From assembly GCA_030835875.1 (NCBI GenBank), contig JAURQY010000090.1, forward strand, positions 1 through 13,883: a DNA stretch of 13,883 nucleotides, given 5' to 3'. A model generated the notes under the pieces. The model saw only the letters and a program-made list of their open reading frames with translations, had not been told where the DNA came from and did not search any database. The stretch's first letter is position 1; each line of letters begins with the position of its first letter. A program made the position numbers and the translations under genes. This stretch comes from Nitriliruptorales bacterium. GTDB taxonomy: Bacteria > Actinomycetota > Nitriliruptoria > Nitriliruptorales > Nitriliruptoraceae. Below, one piece after another: positions 12,587 through 13,883 of this stretch.

Positions 12587-13883
12587 ATGGCCGACACGAC
12601 CGCCGCACGTCTCGAGGAGCTGCTCCGACGCCGCACGGCTGCCCTCGAGGGCGGCGGCCCCGAGTCGGTCGCGCGCCAGCATGACCGCGGGAAGCTCACT
12701 GCGCGCGAGCGCATCGACCTGCTGCTCGACGAGGGCTCGTTCGTCGAGACGGACGCCTTCGCGCTCCACCGTGCGACCGGCTTCGGCGTCGAGGAGTCGC
12801 GGTACCCCGGCGACGGAGTCGTCACCGGGCACGGCACGATCGACGGTCGCACCGTGTGCGTCTTCAGCCAGGACTTCACGGTGCTCGGCGGATCGCTCGG
12901 CGAGGTGTTCGCTGAGAAGGTCGTGAAGATCATGGACCTCGCCGTCCGGATGGGGGTCCCGCTCGTCGGTCTCAACGACTCGGGTGGCGCTCGTATCCAG
13001 GAGGGGGTCGTGAGCCTCGGGGGCTACGCGGACATCTTCCTGCGCAACGTCCGCGCCTCGGGTGTCATCCCCCAGATCAGCGCGATCCTCGGTCCATGCG
13101 CCGGTGGCGCCGTCTACTCGCCCGCGATCACCGACTTCGTGTTCATGGTCCGGGACACCTCGCACATGTTCCTGACGGGTCCGGACGTCATCCGAACGGT
13201 GACCGGCGAGGAGGTCACGATGGAGGAGCTCGGCGGTGCGATGACGCACGCCTCGCGCTCCGGCGTCGCCCACTTCGCAGGCGCCGACGAGCAGGAGGTC
13301 CTCAGCGACATCGGGCTGCTGCTCTCCTACCTGCCGTCGAACAACCTCGAGGAGGCCCCGCGCGTCGAGCCGACCGACGACCCGGAGCGCCTCTGCCCGA
13401 CGCTCGACACGTTCATGCCGGACTCTGCGAACGTGCCCTACGACGTCCGCGACGTCATCGCCGAGGTGGTCGACGACGGCGAGCTGATGGAGGTGGCCGC
13501 CGCCCACGCGCAGAACATCGTCATCGGCTTCGCCCGCATCGACGGCCGCCCGGTCGGCATCGTCGCGAACCAGCCGCAGCATCTCGCTGGCGTCCTCGAC
13601 ATCGAATCCTCGATGAAGGCAGCGCGGTTCATCCGGACCTGCGACGCCTTCAATGTCCCGATCGTGACGTTCGTCGATGTCCCGGGTTTCCTGCCCGGGA
13701 CGACCCAGGAGTACGACGGCATCATCCGTCACGGCGCGAAGCTGCTCTACGCGTTCGCCGAGGCCACCGTCCCGAAGCTGACCGTGATCCTGCGCAAGGC
13801 CTACGGCGGCGCCTACGACGTCATGGGCTCGAAGCACATCGGTGCCGATCTCAACCTCGCCTGGCCGACGGCGGAGATCGCGG
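12587..13883 (+). CDS. Acyl-CoA carboxylase beta subunit (carboxyltransferase), PccB/AccD5-like, partial
   Basis: The first 432 residues are visible and the frame is open to the right edge; the family is about 510-550 residues, so roughly 80-120 are missing. It transfers the carboxyl group from carboxybiotin to an acyl-CoA such as propionyl-CoA, working with a biotinylated alpha chain. It has the family opening (ARQHDRGKLTARERIDLLLD, residues 28-47), the first oxyanion loop NDSGGARIQEG (130-140), GPCAGGAVYSPA (169-180), GVIPQISA, FVDVPGFLPGT, and the second oxyanion region KAYGGAYDVMGSKH (404-417). Asp411 in GGAYD matches the position where, as I recall, Asp favours propionyl-CoA in actinobacterial PccB/AccD5 enzymes. 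The ATG at 12587 has AAGGGG six bases upstream. The class is certain; substrate preference is inferred. Confidence 0.95.
   Translation, partial: MADTTAARLEELLRRRTAALEGGGPESVARQHDRGKLTARERIDLLLDEGSFVETDAFALHRATGFGVEESRYPGDGVVTGHGTIDGRTVCVFSQDFTVLGGSLGEVFAEKVVKIMDLAVRMGVPLVGLNDSGGARIQEGVVSLGGYADIFLRNVRASGVIPQISAILGPCAGGAVYSPAITDFVFMVRDTSHMFLTGPDVIRTVTGEEVTMEELGGAMTHASRSGVAHFAGADEQEVLSDIGLLLSYLPSNNLEEAPRVEPTDDPERLCPTLDTFMPDSANVPYDVRDVIAEVVDDGELMEVAAAHAQNIVIGFARIDGRPVGIVANQPQHLAGVLDIESSMKAARFIRTCDAFNVPIVTFVDVPGFLPGTTQEYDGIIRHGAKLLYAFAEATVPKLTVILRKAYGGAYDVMGSKHIGADLNLAWPTAEIA

Noticed and set aside
12545..13837. 430-codon open frame on the minus strand
   Set aside because: It is the exact shadow of the carboxylase beta subunit, whose plus-strand frame has all family motifs; the shadow has none.

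Overview
The window is gene-dense, very GC-rich DNA with strong G/C third-position bias. It uses many GTG starts and one TTG start. Together with the gene families present (LytR-CpsA-Psr proteins, a TIGR03089-type protein, a long-form RmlA, a PccB/AccD5-type carboxyltransferase), this points to a chromosomal segment of a high-GC actinobacterium (Actinomycetota). I cannot fix the class or genus. I see no tRNA, rRNA, CRISPR, insertion sequence, phage gene or clear sign of recent transfer, and no gene-free stretch longer than about 130 bases.

Left part (1-7967, all minus strand): one tightly packed run read from about 7967 down to 1. It holds a catalytically degenerate-looking LCP paralogue, an intact LCP cell-wall ligase, rmlA, rmlB, rmlD, a WbbL-like family 2 glycosyltransferase, a sugar-1-phosphate nucleotidylyltransferase with a hexapeptide tail, and the N-terminal half of a second family 2 glycosyltransferase that leaves the window. 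Four consecutive junctions are 4-base ATGA/GTGA overlaps. The logic is coherent: make dTDP-rhamnose, transfer rhamnose and other sugars onto a lipid-linked glycan, then attach the glycan to peptidoglycan with an LCP enzyme. No rmlC (3,5-epimerase) is visible. From memory, the core resembles the Mycobacterium tuberculosis Rv3264c-Rv3268 neighbourhood (manB, wbbL1, rmlD, LCP, TIGR03089-like protein).

Middle (7968-8979): a 127-base divergent control region carries a perfect 14-bp tandem repeat, two palindromes and -10-like boxes on both strands. The plus-strand TIGR03089 family protein follows. It is AMP-ligase-like but lacks a recognisable AMP-binding loop. It ends at a small hairpin facing the convergent acyl-CoA dehydrogenase.

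Right part (8980-13883): the minus-strand group birA, an unrecognised 277-residue protein and a DmdC/FadE5-type 597-residue acyl-CoA dehydrogenase. It is divergent from a plus-strand acyl-CoA carboxylase beta subunit that runs off the right edge. birA next to a biotin-dependent carboxylase subunit makes functional sense, because the ligase biotinylates the carboxylase alpha/BCCP chain. The acyl-CoA dehydrogenase and carboxylase suggest acyl-CoA (propionyl or branched-chain) metabolism.

I found no obviously new multi-gene system. The items most worth a second look are the degenerate LCP paralogue, the unknown protein between birA and the dehydrogenase, and the repeats in the divergent promoter region.
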